A stretch of 64,000 nucleotides of DNA from Morinoia aosen (Eukaryota > Arthropoda > Malacostraca > Amphipoda > Talitridae), in the NCBI GenBank assembly GCA_030386875.1, contig CM059560.1, positions 42,574,757 through 42,638,756 of the forward strand, in the 5' to 3' direction. Positions 38,395-52,167 of this stretch are shown here, piece after piece. A program made the position numbers and the translations under genes. The number at the start of each line of letters is the position of its first letter. Positions within the stretch are counted from its first letter, which is position 1. The notes below the pieces were generated by a model that ran no database searches, was not told the origin of the DNA, and saw nothing but the letters and a program-made list of their open reading frames with translations.

Positions 38395-39178
38395 GTTCAG
38401 GAGGTATCTCTACAGCGTACAAAGGAGTACAGGAGGTATCTCTAGAACGTACAGAGGAGTACAGGAGGTATCTCTAGAACGTACAAAGGAGTACAGGAGG
38501 TATCTCTAGAACGTACAGAAGAGTACAGGAGGTACCTCTACAGCGCACAAAGGAGTACAGGAGGTATCTCTAGAACGTACAAAGGAGTACACGAGGTATC
38601 TCTACAGCGTACAAAGTTGTACAGGAGGTATCTCTAGAACGTACAGAGGAGTACAGGAGGTATCTCTAGAACGTACAAAGGAGTACACGAGGTATCTCTA
38701 CAGCGTACAAAGGAGTACAGGAGGTATCTCTAGAACGTACAGAGGAGTACTGGAGGTATCTCTACAGCGTACAAAGGAATACAGGAGGTATCTCTAGAAC
38801 GTACAAAGGAGTACAGGAGGTATCTCTACAGCGTTCAAAGGAGTACAGGAGGTATCTCTACAGCGTACAAAGAAGTACGGGAGGTATCTCTAGAACGTAC
38901 AAAGGAGTAGAAGAGGTATCTCTACAGCGCACAAAGGAGTACAGGAGGTATCTCTACAGCGCACAAAGGAGTACAGGAGGTATCTCTACAGCGTACAAAG
39001 GAGTTCAGGAGGTATCTCTAGAACGTACAAAGGAGTACAGGAGGTATCTCTACAGCGCACAAAGGAGTACAGGAAGTATCTCTACAGCACACAAAGTAGT
39101 ACACGAGGTATCTCTACAGCATACAAAGGAGTACAGGAGGTATCTCTAGAACGTACAGAGGAGTACAGAAGGTATCTC
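38395..39178 (+). repeat. Mosaic block matching about 13,981-14,764
   Basis: GTTCAGG at 38395 pairs with 13981 and GTTGTACAGG at about 38,617 pairs with 14,203, both at offset 24,414. An equivalent block already lies at about 35,195-35,980, so this is an extra local copy. It ends inside a monomer: after ACAGAAGGTA the sequence continues with CTACAG rather than the expected CTAGAA. Confidence 0.78.
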
Positions 39179-39776
39179 TACAGCGTACAAAGGAGTACAG
39201 GAGGTATCTCTAGAACGTACAAAGGAGTACAGGAGGTATCTCTAGAACGTACAAAGGAGAACAGGAGGTACCTCTACAGTGTACAAAGGAGTACAGCAGG
39301 TATCTCTACAGCGTACAAAGGAGTACAGTAGGTATCTCTAGAACGTACAAAGGAGTACAGGAGGTATCTCTAGAACGTACAAAGGAGTACAGGAGGTATC
39401 TCTAGAACGTACAAAAGAGTAAAGGAGGTATCTCTAGAACGTACAAAGGAGTACAGGAGGTATCTCTAGAACGTACAAAAGAGTACAGGAGGTATATCTA
39501 GAACGTGCAAAGGAGTACAGGAGCTATCTCAACAGCGTACAAAGGAGTACAAGAGCTATCTCTAGAACGTACAAAGGAGTACAGGAGCTATCTCAACAGC
39601 GTACAAAGGAGTACCGGAGGTATCTCTACAGCGCACGAAGGAGTACAGGAAGTATCTCTAGAACGTACAATGGAGTACAGGAGGTATCTCTAGAACGTAC
39701 AAAGGTGTAGAGGAAGTATCTCAACAGCGTACAAAGGAGTAGAGAAGGTATCTCTAAAACGTACAAAGGAGTACAG
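39179..39776 (+). repeat. Mosaic block matching about 13,069-13,666
   Basis: CAGCGTAC at 39181 pairs with 13071 at offset 26,110, and the GTGCAAAGG monomer near 39,505 pairs with 13,395. Compared with the previous block the source position steps backwards by about 1.7 kb, as in a template switch or unequal exchange. The match ends within monomer 39751-39782, where GTACAGGAGG replaces GTACAGAAGG. Confidence 0.78.
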
Positions 39777-42140
39777 GAGGTACCTCTACAGCGCACAAAG
39801 GAGTACAGGAGGTATCTCTAGAACGTACAATGGACTATAGGAGGTATCTCTACAACGCACAAAGGAGTACAGGAGGTATCTCTACAGCACACAAAGGAGT
39901 ACAGGAGGTATCTCTAGAACGTACAAAGGGGTACACGAGGTATCTTTACAGCGTACAAAGGAGTACAGGAGGTATCTCTAGAACGTACAGAGGAGTACAG
40001 GAGGTATCTCTAGAACGTACAAAGGAGTACAGGAGGTATCTCTAGAACGTACAGAGGAGTACAGGAGGTACCTCTACAGCGCACAAAGGAGTACAGGAGG
40101 TATCTCTAGAACGTACAAAGGAGTACACGAGGTATCTCTACAGCGTACAAAGGAGTACAGGAGGTATTTCTAGAACGTACAGAGGAGTACAGGAGGTATC
40201 TCTAGAACGTACAAAGGAGTTCACGAGGTATCTCTACAGCGTACAAAGGAGTACAGGAGGTATCTCTAGAACGTACAGAGGAGTACAGGAGGTATCTCTA
40301 CAGCGCACAAAGGAGTACAAGAGGTATCTCTACAGCGCACAAAGGAGTATAGGAGGTATCTCTAGAACGTACGAAGAGTACACGAGGTATCTCTACAGCG
40401 TACAAAGGAGTACAGGAGGTATCTCTAGAACGTACAGAGGAGTACAGGAGGTATCTCTAGAACGTACAAAGGAGTACAGGAGGTATCTCTAGAACGTACA
40501 AAGGAGTACAGGAGGTATCTCTAGAACGTACAAAGGAGTACAGGAGGTATCTCTAGAACGTACAAAGGAGTACAGGAGGTATCTCTACAGCGCACAAAAG
40601 AGTAGAGGAGGTATCTCTACAGCGCACAAAGGAGTACAGGAGGTATCTCTAGAACGATAAAAGGAGTACACGAGGTATCTCTAGAACGTACAAAGGAGTA
40701 CAGGAGGTATCTCTAGAACGTACGGAGGAGTACAGAAGGTACCTCTACAGCGCACAAAGGAGTACAGGAGATATCTCTAGAACGTACAAAGGAGTACACG
40801 AGGTATCTCTACAGCGTACAAAGGAGTACAGGAGGTATTTCTAGAACGTACAGAGGAGTACAGGAGGTATCTCTAGAACGTACAAAGGAGTACACGAGGT
40901 ATCTCTGCAGCGTACAAAGGAGTACAGGAGGTATCTCTAGAACGTACAGAGGAGTACAGGAGTTATCTCTACAGCGCACAAAGGAGTACAGGAGGTATCT
41001 CTACAGCGCACAAAGGAGTACAGGAGGTATCTCTAGAACGTACAAAGGAGTACACGAGGTATCTCTACAGCGTACAAAGGAGAACAGGAGGTATCTCTAG
41101 AACGTACAGAGGAGTACAGGAGGTATCTCTAGAACGTACAAAGGAGTACAGGAGGTATCTCTAAAACGTACATAGGAGTACAGGAGGTACCTCTACAGCG
41201 CACAAGGGAGTACAGGAGGTATCTCTAGAACGTACAAATTAGTACACGAGGTATCTCTACAGCGTACAAAGGAGTACAGGAGGTATCTCTAGAACGTACA
41301 GAGGAGTACAGGAGGTACCTCTAGAACGTACAAAGGAGTACAGCAGGTATCTCTAGAACGTACAAAGGAGTACAGGAGGTATCTCTAGAACGTACAAAGG
41401 AGTATAGGAGGTATCTCTAGAACGTACAAAGGAGTACAGGAGGTATCTCTACAGCGCACAAAGGTGTACAGGAGGTATTTCTACAGCGCACAGAGGAGTA
41501 CAGGAGGTATCTCTAGAACGTACAAAGGAGTACACGAGGAATCTCTACAGCGTACAAAGGAGTACAGAAGGTATCTCTAGAACGTACAAAGGAGTTCACG
41601 AGGCATCTCTACAGCGTACAAAGGAGCACAGGAGGTATCTCTAGAACGTACAAAGGAGTACACGAGGTATCTATTGAGCGTACAAAGGAGTACAGGAGGT
41701 ATCTCTAGAACGTACAGAGGAGTACAGGAGGTACCTCTACAGCGCACAAAGGAGTACAGGAGGTATCTCTACAGCACACAAAGGAGGACAGGAGGTATCT
41801 CTAGAACGTACAAAGGAGTACACGAGGTATCTTTACAGCGTACAAAGGAGTACAGGAGGTATTTCTAGAACGTACAGAGGAGTACAGGAGGTATCTCTAG
41901 AACGTACAAAGGAGTACAGGAGGTATCTCTTCAGCGTACAAAGGAGTACAGGAGGTATCTCTACAGCGTACAAAGGAGTACAGGAGGTATCTCTACAGCG
42001 TACAAATGAGTACAGGAGGTATCTCTAGAACGTACAAAGGAGTACACGAGGTATCTCTACGGCGTACAAAGGAGTACAGGAGGTATCTCTAGAACGTACA
42101 GAGGAGTACAGGAGGTATCTCTAGAACGTATAAAGGAGTA
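39777..42140 (+). repeat. Mosaic block matching about 55,809-58,236
   Basis: The CAATGGACTATAGG marker near 39,830 pairs with 55,862 (offset 16,032), and after a 64-bp step the CTATTGAGCG marker near 41,664 pairs with 57,760 (offset 16,096). The step is two monomers present near 56,705-56,800 and absent near 40,680. The part 40,511-41,822 is the equivalent of the 43-monomer segment 56,543-57,918. Confidence 0.82.
40359..40389 (+). repeat. 31-bp irregular monomer
   Basis: GTACGAAGAGTACACG, the same allele as 24040-24070. Confidence 0.92.
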
Positions 42141-43109
42141 CAGGAGGTATCTCTAGAACGTAAAGAGGAGTACAGGAGGAACCTCTACAGCGCAAAAAGG
42201 AGTTCAGGAGGTATCTCTAGAACGTACAAAGGAGTACACAGGGTATCTCTACAGCGTACAAAAGAGTACAGGAGGTATCTCTAGAACGTACAGAGGAGTA
42301 CAGGAGGTATCTCTAGAACGTACAAAGGAGTAAAGGAGGTATCTCTAGAACGTACAAAGGAGTACAGAAGGTATCTCTAGAACGTACGAAAGAGTACAGG
42401 AGGTATCTCTAGAACGTAGAAAGGAGTACAGGAGGTATCTCTAGAACGTACAAAGGAGTACAGGAGGTATCTCTACAGCGCATAAAGGAGTACAGGAGGT
42501 ATCTCTACAGCGCACAAAGGAGTACAGGAGGTATCTCTAGAACGTACAAAGGAGTACACGAAGTATCTCTACAGCGTACAAAGGAGTACAGGAGGTATCT
42601 CTAGATCGTACAGAGGTGTACAGGAGGTATCTCTAGAACGTACAAAGGAGTACAGAAGGTATCTCTAGAACGTACAGAGGAGTACAGGAGGTACCTCTAC
42701 AGCGCACAAAGGAGTACAGGAGGTATCTCTAGAACGTTCAAAGGAGTACACGAGGTTTCTCTACAGCGTACAAAGGAGTACAGGAGGTATCTCTAGAACG
42801 TACAGAGGAGTACAGGAGGTATCTCTAGAACGTACAAAGAAGTACACGAGGTATCTCTACAGCGTACAAAGGAGTACAGGAGGTATCTCTAGAACGTGCA
42901 GAGGAGTACAGGAGGTATCTCTAGAACGTACAATGGAGAACAGGAGGTGTCTCTAGAACGTACAAAGGAGTACAGGAGGTACCTTTACAGCGTACTAAGG
43001 AGTACAGGAGGTATCTCTACAGCGTAAAAATGAGTACAGGAGGTATCTCTAGAACGTTCAAAGGAGTACAGGAGGTATCTCTACAGCGTACAAAGGAGTA
43101 CAGGAGGTA

Positions 43110-43140
43110 TCTCTACAGCGTACAAAAGAGTACAGGAGGA
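43110..43140 (+). repeat. 31-bp irregular monomer
   Basis: Ends CAGGAGGA rather than CAGGAGGTA. The partner near 10,761 is full length, so this change is private to this copy. Confidence 0.92.
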
Positions 43141-46100
43141 TCTCTAGAACGTACATAGGAGTACAGGAGGTATCTTTACAGCGCACAAAGGAGTACAGGA
43201 GGTATCTCTACAGCGCACAAAGGAGTACAGGAGGTATCTCTACAGCGCACAAAGGAGTACACGAGGTATCTCTACAGCGTACAAAGGAGTACAGGAGGTA
43301 TCTCTAGAACGTACAGAGGAGTACAGGAGGTATCTCTAGAACGTACAAAGGAGTACAGGAGGTATCTCTAGAACGTACAGAGGAGTACAGGAGGTACTTC
43401 TACAGCGCACAAAGGAGTACAGGAGGTATCTCTAGAACGTACAGAGGAGTACAGGAGGTATCTCTAGAACGTACAAAGGAGTACACGAGGTATCTCTACA
43501 GAGTACAAAGGAGTACAGGAGGTATCTCTAGAACGTATAGAGGAGTACAGGAGGTATCTCTAGAACGTACAAAGGAGTACAGGAGGTATCTCTAGAACGT
43601 ACAAAGGAGTACAGGAGGTACCTCTACAGCGTACAAAGGAGTACAGGAGGTATCTCTACAGCGTACAAATGAGTACAGGAGGTATTTCTAGAACGTTCAA
43701 AGGAGTACAGGAGGTATCTTTACAGCGTACGAAGGAGTACAGGAGGTATCTCTACAGCGAACAAAGGAGTCCAGGAGGTATCTCTAGAACGTACAAAGAA
43801 GTACAGGAGGTATCTCTACAGCGCACAAAGGAGTACATGAGGTATCTCTACAGCGCACAAAGGAGTACAGGAGGTATCTCTACAGCGTACAAAGGAGTAC
43901 ACGAGGTATCTCTTCAGCGTACAAAGGAGTACAGGAGGTATCTCTAGAACGTACAGAGGAGTACAGGAGGTATCTCTAGAACGTACAAAGGAGTACAGGA
44001 GGTATCTCTAGAACGTACAGAAGAGTACAGGAGGTACCTCTACAGCGCACAAAGTAGTACAGGAGGTATCTCTAGAACGTACAAAGGAGTACACGAGGTA
44101 TCTCTACAGCGTACAAAGGAGTAGAGGAGGTATCTCTAGAACGTACAGAGGAGTACAGGAGGTATCTCTAGAACGTGCAAAGGAGTACACGAGGTATCTC
44201 TACAGCGTACAAAGGAGTACAGGAGGTATCTCTAGAACGTACAGAGGAGTACAGGAGGTATCTCTACAGCGTACAAAGGAATACAAGAGGTATCTCTAGA
44301 ACGTACAAAAGAGTACAGGAGGTATCTCTACAGCGTTCAAAGGAGTACAGGAGGTATCTCTACAGCGTACAAAGGAGTACAGGAGGTATCTCTAGAACGT
44401 ACAAAGGAGTAGAGGAGGTATCTCTACAGCGCACAAAGGAGTACATGAGGTATTTCTACAGCGTACAAAGGAGTACAGGAGGTATCTCTACAGCGTACAA
44501 AGGAGTTCAGGAGGTATCTCTAGAACGTACAAAGGAGTACAGGAGGTATCTCTACAGCGCACAAAGGAGTACAGGAAGTATCTCTACAGCACACAAAGCA
44601 GTACACGAGGTATCTCTACAGCGTACAAAGGAGTACAGGAGGTATCTCTAGAACGTACAGAGGAGTACAGGAGGTATCTCTAGAACGTACAAAGGAGTAC
44701 AGGAGGTATCTCTAGAACGTACAAAGGAGTACAGGAGGTATCTCTAGAACGTACAGAGGAGTACAGGAGGTATCTCTACAGCGTACGAAGGAGTACAGGA
44801 GGTATCTCTACAGCGCACAAAGGAGTACAGGAGGTATCTCTACAGCGCACAAAGGAGTACAGGAGGTATCTCTAGAACGTACAAAGGAGAACACGAGGTA
44901 TCTCTACAGCGTACAAAGGAGAACAGGAGGTATCTCTAGAACGTACAGAGGAGTACAGGAGGTATCTCTAGAACGTACAAAGGAGTACAGGAGGTTATAC
45001 TAAAACGTACAGAGGAGTACAGGAGGTACCTCTACAGCGCACAAAGGAGTACAGGAGGTATCTCTGCAGCGTACAAAGGAGTACAGGAGGTATCTCTACA
45101 GCGTACAAAGGAGGACAGGAGGTATCTCTAGAACGTACAAAGGAGTACAGGAGGTATCTCTACAGCGCTCAAAGGAGTACAGGAGGTATCTCTAGAACGT
45201 ACAAAGGAGTACAGGAGGTATCTCTACAGAGTACAAAGGATTTCCGGAGGTATCTCTACAGCGTACAAAGGAGTACTGGAGGTATCTCTAGAACGTACAA
45301 AGGAGTACGGGAGGTATCTCTAGAGCGTACAAAGGAGTACAGGAGGTATCTCTAGAACGTACAAAGGAGTACAGGAGGTATCTCTAGAACGTACAAAGGA
45401 GTACAGCAAGTATCTCAACAGCGTACAAAGGAGTACAGGAGGTATCTCTAGTACGTACAAAGGAGTACAGGAGGTATCTCTAGAACGTACAAAGGAGAAC
45501 AGGAGGTACCTCTACAGTGTACAAAGGAGTACAGCAGGTATCTCTACAGCGTACAAAGGAGTACAGTAGGTATCTCTAGAACGTACAAAGGAGTACAGGA
45601 GGTATCTCTAGAACGTACAAAGGAGTACAGGAGGTATCTCTAGAACGTACAAAAGTGTAAAGGAGGTATCTCTAGAACGTACAAAGGAGTACAGGAGGTA
45701 TCTCTAGAACGTACAAAAGAGTACAGGAGGTATATCTAGAACGTGCAAAGGAGTACAGGAGCTATCTCAACAGCGTACAAAGGAGTACAAGAGGTATCTC
45801 TAGAACGTACAAAGGAGTACAGGAGCTATCTCAACAGCGTACAAAGGAGTACAGGAGGTATCTCTACAGCGCACGAAGGAGTACAGGAAGTTTCTCTAGA
45901 ACGTACAATGGAGTACAGGAGGTATCTCTAGAACGTACAAAGGTGTAGAGGAAGTATCTCAACAGCGTACAAAGGAGTAGAGAAGGTATCTCTAAAACGT
46001 ACAAAGGAGTACAGAAGGTATCTCTACAGCGTACAAAGGAGTACAGGAAGTATCTCTAGAACGCACAAAGGAGTACAGGAGGTATCTCTAGAACGAACAA

Positions 46101-49100
46101 AGGAGTACAGGAGGAATCTCTACAGCGTACAAAGGAGTACATTAGGTATCTCTAAAACTTACAAAGGACTTTTAGAGGTATCTCTAAAACGTATACAGGA
46201 GTACAGGAGGTATCAATACAGCGTACAAAGGAGTACAGGAGGTATCTCTACAGCGTACAAAGGAGTACAGGAGGTATTTCTAGAACGTACAAAGGAGTAC
46301 AGGAGGTATCCCTACAGCGTACAAAGGAGTTCAGGAGGTATCTCTACAGCGTACAAAGGAGTACAGGAGGTATCTCTAGAACGTACAGAGGAGTACAGGA
46401 GGTATCTCTAGAACGTACAAAGGAGTACAGGAGGTATCTCTAGAACGTACAGAAGAGTACAGGAGGTACCTCTACAGCGCACAAAGGAGTACAGGAGGTA
46501 TCTCTAGAACGTACAAAGGAGTACACGAGGTATCTCTACAGCGTACAAAGTTGTACAGGAGGTATCTCTAGAACGTACAGAGGAGTACAGGAGGTATCTC
46601 TAGAACGTACAGAGGAGTACACGAGGTATCTCTACAGCGTACAAAGGAGTACAGGAGGTATCTCTAGAACGTACAGAGGAGTACAGGAGGTATCTCTACA
46701 GCGTACAAAGGAATACAGGAGGTATCTCTAGAACGTACAAAGGAGTACAGGAGGTATCTCTACAGCCTTCAAAGGAGTACAGGAGGTATCTCTACAGCGT
46801 ACAAAGGAGTACAGGAGGTATCTCTAGAACGTACAAAGGAGTAGAGGAGGTATCTCTACAGCGCACAAAGGAGTACAGGAGGTATCTCTACAGCGCACAA
46901 AGGAGTACAGGAGGTATCTCTACAGCGTACAAAGGAGTTCAGGAGGTATCTCTAGAACGTACAAAGGAGTACAGGAGGTATCTCTACAGCGCACAAAGGA
47001 GTACAGGAAGTATCTCTACAGCACACAAAGTAGTACACGAGGTATCTCTACAGCATACAAAGGAGTACAGGAGGTATCTCTAGAACGTACAGAGGAGTAC
47101 AGAAGGTATCTCTAGAACGTACAAAGGAGTAAAGGAGGTATCTCTAGAACGTACAGAGGAGTACAGGAGGTACCTCTACAGCGCACAACGGAGTACAGGA
47201 GGTATCTCTAGAACGTACAAAGGAGTACACGAGGTATCTCTACAGCGCACAAAGGAGTACAGGAGGTATCTCTAGAACGTACAGAGGAGTACAGGAGGTA
47301 TCTCTAGAAAGTACAAAGGAGTACACGAGGTATCTCTACAGCGTACATAGGAGTACAGGAGGTATCTCTAGAACGTACAAAGGAGTACAGGAGGTATCTC
47401 TAGAACGTACAAAGGAGTACAGGAGGTATCTCTAGAACGTACAATGGAGTACAGGAGGTATCTCTACAGCGCACAAAGGAGTACAGGAGGTATCTCTACA
47501 GCGCACAAAGGAGTACAGGAGGTATCTCTAGAACGTACAGACGAGTACAGGAGGTATCTCTAGAACGTAAAAAGGAGTACAGGAGGTATCTCTAGAACGT
47601 ACAAAGGAGTACAGGAGGTATCTCTAGAACGTACAAAGGAGTACAGGAGGTATCTCTATAACGTACAAAGGAGTACAGGAGGTATCTCTACAGCGCACAA
47701 AGGATTAGAGGAGGTATCTCTACAGCGCACAAAAGAGTACAGGAGGTATCTCTTGAACGTACAGAGGAGTACAGGAGGTATCTCTAGAACGTACAAAGGA
47801 GTACACGAGGTATCTCTACGGCGTACAAAGGAGTACAGGAGGTATCTCTAGAACGTACAAAGGAGTACACGAGGTATCTCTACAGCGTACAAATGAGTAC
47901 AGGAGGTATCTCTAGAACGTACAAAGGAGTACACGAGGTATCTCTACGGCGTTCAAAGGAGTACAGGAGGTATCTCTAGAACGTACAGAGGAGTACAGGA
48001 GGTATCTCTAGAACGTACAAAGGAGTACAGGATGTGTCTCTAGAACGTACAAAGGAGTACAGGAGGTACCTCTACAGCGTACTAAGGAGTACAGGAGGTA
48101 TCTCTACAGCGTACAAATGAGTACAGGAGGTATCTCTAGAACGTTCAAAGGAGTACAGAAGGTATCTCTACAGCGTACAAAGGAGTACAGGAGGTATCTC
48201 TACAGCGGACAAAGGAGTACAGGAGGTATCTCTAGAACGTACATAGGAGTACAGGAGGTATCTTTACAGCGCACAAAGGAGTACAGGAGGTATCTCTACA
48301 GCGCACAAAGGAGTACAGGAGGTATCTCTACAGCGCACAAAGGAGTACACGAGGTATCTCTACAGCGTACAAAGGAGTACAGGAGGTATCTCTAGAACGT
48401 ACAGAGGAGTACAGGAGGTATCTCTAGAACGTACAAAGGAGTACAGGAGGTATCTCTAGAACGTACAGAGGAGTATAGGAGGTACCTCTACAGCGCACAA
48501 AGGAGTACAGGAGGTATCTCTAGAACGTACAGAGGAGTACAGGAGGTATCTCTAGAACGTACAAAGGAGTACACGAGGTATCTCTACAGAGTACAAAGGA
48601 GTACAGGAGGTATCTCTAGAACGTATAGAGGAGTACAGGAGGTATCTCTAGAACGTACAAAGGAGTACAGGAGGTATCTCTAGAACGTACAAAGGAGTAC
48701 AGGAGGTACCTCTACAGCGTACAAAGGAGTACAGGAGGTATCTCAACAGCGTACAAATGAGTACAGGAGGTATTTCTAGAACGTTCAAAGGAGTACAGGA
48801 GGTATCTTTACAGCGTACAAAGGAGTACAGGAGGTATCTCTACAGCGAACAAAGGAGTCCAGGAGGTATCTCTAGAACGTACAAAGGAGTACAGGAGGTA
48901 TCTCTACAGCGCACAAAGGAGTACATGCGGTATCTCTACAGTGCACAAAGGAGTACAGGAGGTATCTCTACAGCGCACAAAGGAGTACACGAGGTATCTC
49001 TTCAGCGTACAAAGGAGTACAGGAGGTATCTCTAGAACGTACAGAGGAGTACAGGAGGTATCTCTAGAACGTACAAAGGAGTACAGGAGGTATCTCTAGA

Positions 49101-51044
49101 ACGTACAGAAGAGTACAAGAGGCACCTCTACAGCGCACAAAGTAGTACAGGAGGTATCTCTAGAACGTACAAAGGAGTACACGAGGTATCTCTACAGCGT
49201 ACAAAGGAGTACAGGAGGTATCTCTAGAACGTACAGAGGAGTAAAGGAGGTATCTCTAGAACGTGCAAAGGAGTACACGAGGTATCTCTACAGCGTACAA
49301 AGGAGTACAGGAGGTATCTCTAGAACGTACAGAGGAGTACAGGAGGTATCTCTACAGCGTACAAAGGAATACAAGAGGTATCTCTAGAACGTACAAAGGA
49401 GTACAGGAGGTATCTCTATAGCGTTCAAAGGAGTACAGGAGGTATCTCTACAGCGTACAAAGGAGTACAGGAGGGATCTCTAGAACGTACAAAGGAGTAG
49501 AGGAGGTATCTCTACAGCGCACAAAGGAGTACATGAGGTATTTCTACAGCGTACAAAGGAGTACAGGAGGTATCTCTACAGCGTACAAAGGAGTTCAGGA
49601 GGTATCTCCAGAACGTACAAAGGAGTACAGGAGGTATCTCTACAGCGCACAAAGGAGTACAGGAAGTATCTCTACAGCACACAAAGGAGTACACGAGGTA
49701 TCTCTACAGCGTACAAAGGAGTACAGGAGGTATCTCTAGAACGTACAGAGGAGTACAGGAGGTATCTCTAGAACGTACAAAGGAGTACAGGAGGTATCTC
49801 TAGAACGTACAGTGGAGTACAGGAGGTACCTCTACAGCGCACAAAAGAGTACAGGAGGTATCTCTAGAACGTACAAAGGAGTACACGAGGTATCTCTACA
49901 GCGTACAAAGGAGTACAGGAGGTATCTCTAGAACGTACAGAGGAGTACAGGAGGTATCTCTAGAACGTACAAAGGAGTACACGAGGTATCTCTACAGCGT
50001 ACATAGGAGTACAGGGGGTATCTCTGGAACGTACAAAGGAGTACAGGAGGTATCGATAGAACGTACAAAGAAGTACAGGAGGTATCTCTAGAACGTACAA
50101 AGGAGTACAGGAGGTATCTCTAGAACGTACAGAGGAGTACAGGAGGTATCTCTACAGCGTACGAAGGAGTACAGGAGGTATCTCTACAGCGCACAAAGGA
50201 GTACAGGAGGTATCTCTACAGTGCACAAAGGAGTACAGGAGGTATCTCTAGAACGTACAAAGGAGTACACGAGGTATCTCTACAGCGTACAAAGGAGAAC
50301 AGGAGCTATCTCTAGAACGTACAGAGGAGTACAGGAGGTATCTCTAGAACGTACAAAGGAGTACAGGAGGTATCTCTAAAACGTACAGAGGAGTACAGGA
50401 GGTACCTCTACAGCGCACAAAGGAGTACAGGAGGTATCTCTAGAACGTACAAATTAGTACACGAGGTATCTCTACAGCGTACAAAGGAGTACAGGAGGTA
50501 TCTCTAGAACGTACAGAGGAGTACAGGAGGTACCTCTAGAACGTACAAAGGAGTACAGGAGGTATCTCTAGAACGTACAAAGGAGTACAGGAGGTATCTC
50601 TAGAACGTACAAAGGAGTATAGGAGGTATCTCTAGAACTTACAAAGGAGTACAGGAGGTATCTCTACAGCGCACAAAGGAGTACAGGAGGTATTTCTACA
50701 GCGCACAGAGGAGTACAGGAGGTATCTCTAGAACGTACAAAGGAGTACACGAGGTATCTCTACAGCGTACTAAGGAGTACAGGAGGTATCTCTTGAACGT
50801 ACAAAGGAGTACACGAGGTATCTATACAGCGTACAAAGGAGTACAGGAGGTATCTCTAGAATGTACAAAGGAGTACACGAGGTATCTCTTCAGCGTACAA
50901 AGGAGTACAGGAGGTATCTCTAGAACGTACAGAGGAGTACAGGAGGTACCTCTACAGCGCACAAAGGAGTACAGGAAGTATCTCTAGAACGTACAAAGGA
51001 GTACAAGAGGTATCTCTACAGCGTACAAAGGAGTACAGGAGGTA

Positions 51045-51080
51045 TCTCTAGAACGTACAATGGAGTACAGGAGGTATATA
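51045..51080 (+). repeat. 36-bp irregular monomer, copy of 18697-18732
   Basis: Offset 32,348; same TATATA extension. Confidence 0.92.
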
Positions 51081-52136
51081 TCTCTAGAACGTACAGAAGA
51101 GTACAGGAGGTACCTCTACAGCGCACAAAGGAGTACAGGAGGTATCTCTAGAACGTACAAAGGAGTACACGAGGTATCTCTACAGCGTACAGAGGAGTAC
51201 AGGAGGTATCTCTAGAACGTTCAAAGGAGTACAGGAGGTATCTCTAGAACGTACAGAGGAGTACAGGAGGTATCTCTAGAACGTACAAAGGAGTACAGGA
51301 GGTATCTCTAGAACGTACAAAGGAGTACAGGAGGTATCTCTAGAACGTACAAAGGAGTATAGGAGGTATCTCTAGAACGTACAAAGGAGTACAGGAGGTA
51401 TCTCTACAGCGCACAAAGGAGTACAGGAGGTATTTCTACAGCGCACAAAGGAGTACAGGAGGTATCTCTAGAACGTACAAAGGAGTACACGAGGTATCTC
51501 TACAGCGTACAAAGAAGTAGAGGAGGTATCTCTAGAACGTACAAAGGAGTACACGAGGTATCTCTACAGCGTACAAAGAAGTACAGGAGGTATCTCTAGA
51601 ACGTACAAAGAAGTACACGAGGTATCTCTTCAGCGTACAAAGGAGTAAAGGAGGTATCTCTAGAACGTACAGAGGAGTACAGGAGGTACCTCTACAGCGC
51701 ACAAAGGAGTACAGGAGGTACCTCTAGAACGTACAAAGGAGTACTCGAGGTATCTCTACAGCGTACAAAGGAGTACAGGAGGTACCTCTACAGCGCACAA
51801 AGGAGTACAGGAGGTATCTCTAGAACGTACAAAGGAGTACACGGGGTATCTCTACAGCGTACGAAGGAGTAGAGGAGGTATCTCTAGAACGTACAAAGGA
51901 GTACAGGAGGTATCTCTAGAACGTACAGAGGAGTACAGGAGGTATCTCTAGAACGTACAAAGGAGTACAGGAGGTATCTCTAGAACGTACAAAGGAGTAC
52001 AGGAGGTATCTCTAGAACGTAGAAAGGAGTACAGGAGGTATCTCTAGAACGTACAAAGGAGTACAGGAGGTATCTCTACAGCGCACAAAGGAGTACAGGA
52101 GGTATCTCTACAGCGCACAAAGGAGTACAGGAGGTA

Positions 52137-52167
52137 TCTCTATAACGTACAAAGAGTACACGAGGTA
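52137..52167 (+). repeat. 31-bp irregular monomer, copy of 19789-19819
   Basis: Offset 32,348; same missing G in ACAAAGAGTAC. Confidence 0.92.
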
